Shown here: piece by piece, positions 63,263 to 64,000 of the stretch
Layout of the letters: each line of letters opens with the position of its first letter
Numbering within the stretch: position 1 is the first letter of the stretch
DNA from: M3007 sp031425155
GTDB taxonomy: Bacteria; Bacteroidota; Bacteroidia; Chitinophagales; Saprospiraceae
Direction of reading: 5' to 3'
NCBI GenBank assembly: GCA_031425155.1
Contig: JANPIV010000017.1
Location: 62,001 to 126,000 of the forward strand
DNA: 64,000 bases
The notes under the pieces: generated by a model
The model's database searches: none
Told to the model about the DNA's origin: nothing
The model's input: the letters and a program-made list of their open reading frames with translations, nothing else
Made by a program: the position numbers and the translations under genes

Positions 63263-63952
63263 TTGCATCCGACCCGTTTTGACACTGCCATTCTCCTGTT
63301 CAGCCGCTCGGCTGCCGGAGATGCTGTTGTTAAACCGCTGATTGTCAATGCTGATCGTAAGCGACAACAGGCTGTCGCGACTGTTTTGATCCGCCACGCA
63401 CAACGGATAGCAGCAGCGTCGGGCTTGCCCATTTTTGTTATTTCCGAACGCCAGCAGCATGGCTTTACCTTTGGCGAGCGTTTTGCCGATGCTTTTCAGC
63501 AGATTTTTGCGCGGGGTTTTGCACGGGTAATCGCCATTGGCAACGACTGCCCCACGCTGACTGCCGCCGATCTGCGCACTGCTGCGCAAAAAATGGATAC
63601 GGTCAGTGCCGTTTTTGGCCCGGCCACGGACGGCGGGGCTTACCTGATTGGCTTGCGGCAAGACAATTTCGATCCGGCAGATTTCGCTGCGCTGGATTGG
63701 CAGACGGACCATACGCTCGCCGCCTTACAAACTTACGCCGCTGATGATTTTTGTTGCCTTTCTGAAAAATCGGACGTGGATTCAGCGACCGATTTGCAGC
63801 GGCAATTACGTGGCTTTATTCTCCCCATTTATTTGAAAATCAAGTTGTTGAATCTTTCTATTCCAACTTGCCCGAACTGGCTGGCGTATTTGTTCTCTAC
63901 AGATCAGGCCGTTCTGCTTTCCAGTTTTTCCTTACGGGGGCCGCCCAGGTAG
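63263..63952 (+). CDS. DUF2064 / TIGR04282-type glycosyltransferase-fold protein
   Basis: A 229-aa protein with the DUF2064 pattern: FTFGERFADAFQQIF, AIGNDCPTLTAADL near residue 93 and VFGPATDGGAYLIGL near residue 117. The family has a nucleotidyltransferase-like Rossmann fold; TIGR04282 members are called arsenosugar biosynthesis glycosyltransferases. The N-terminal MHPTRFDTAILLFSRS keeps the usual first strand, though an expected 'G.vKTRL' motif is degraded (DAVVKPL). It starts with TTG at 63263, the first possible start after an in-frame stop at 63251-63256. It follows the adhesin gene after 134 bp with no shared theme. Confidence 0.72.
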   Translation: MHPTRFDTAILLFSRSAAGDAVVKPLIVNADRKRQQAVATVLIRHAQRIAAASGLPIFVISERQQHGFTFGERFADAFQQIFARGFARVIAIGNDCPTLTAADLRTAAQKMDTVSAVFGPATDGGAYLIGLRQDNFDPADFAALDWQTDHTLAALQTYAADDFCCLSEKSDVDSATDLQRQLRGFILPIYLKIKLLNLSIPTCPNWLAYLFSTDQAVLLSSFSLRGPPR

Positions 63953-63973
63953 GTCTCTTTCCCTTACTTCTTC

Positions 63974-64000
63974 TTACTTGCCGAAAAATTTCAGGATGTC
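63974..64000 (-). CDS. C-terminal edge of a minus-strand gene, window-truncated
   Basis: On the minus strand, eight codons reading DILKFFGK end in a stop at 63974-63976 and run to the window edge. It lies after the plus-strand DUF2064 gene, so the two would converge. The fragment is too short to identify, and the open frame could be chance. Confidence 0.3.
   Translation of the reverse strand, partial: DILKFFGK

Overview
The window looks like a chromosomal segment of a Bacteroidota bacterium, most likely from the Saprospiria (Haliscomenobacter/Lewinella-like). The evidence is a 7,443-residue SprB/HYR-repeat surface protein with a type IX secretion (T9SS) C-terminal sorting domain, a TamB-family protein preceded by a membrane-anchored coiled-coil protein, a FISUMP-domain protein, many TAATG/ATGA gene junctions and few Shine-Dalgarno sites. 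A near-canonical XerCD dif site at 40255-40282 places the window at the replication terminus. Taxonomy is inferred from gene content only.

Layout. 1-3.7 kb (minus strand): a partial DUF3891-like gene, a formate/nitrite-transporter gene broken into two overlapping frames, a hairpin-rich non-coding stretch, and a persulfide-dioxygenase/double-rhodanese gene. 4-10 kb (plus): a coiled-coil membrane protein, a strong terminator and a TamB-like giant. 10.06-10.7 kb: a dead gene in which the start of ilvD is fused to the tail of an FMN-dependent alpha-hydroxy-acid dehydrogenase.

10.8-32.4 kb is a co-directional cluster of ten genes of mostly unknown function. It holds a ComEC-like metallo-beta-lactamase-fold protein, a 1,629-aa DUF6603 protein, three unrecognised proteins (488, 305 and 1,418 aa), two paralogues that share an N-terminal module but end in a seven-bladed YVTN propeller or a FISUMP domain, a TPR-containing family 2 glycosyltransferase, and two paralogous glycine-rich proteins. 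None has an obvious Sec signal peptide. A 341-bp MITE-like palindromic repeat sits inside the cluster.

32.6-40.27 kb is an integrated element of about 7.65 kb, bounded by a hybrid att site (32609-32636) and the intact dif site. It carries a Rep_trans-type rolling-circle initiator, a 290-aa capsid candidate, several single-span membrane proteins, a muramidase-like protein, an annexin-repeat-like protein, a large beta-rich protein and a hairpin-rich non-coding end. No Zot/pI ATPase is visible, so it is not a typical inovirus. The best working hypothesis is a dif-integrating, membrane-containing ssDNA phage related to FLiP (Finnlakeviridae). This is the strongest candidate for an undescribed system.

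40.8-63.1 kb is one gene for a giant adhesin: signal peptide, beta-sandwich stalk, 21 SprB repeats (20 of them in five four-repeat super-units), about 25 HYR-like repeats with an internal segmental duplication, a dockerin-like pair, a cohesin-like domain and a T9SS sorting signal. A DUF2064 (TIGR04282-like) nucleotidyltransferase-fold gene and the edge of a minus-strand gene close the window.
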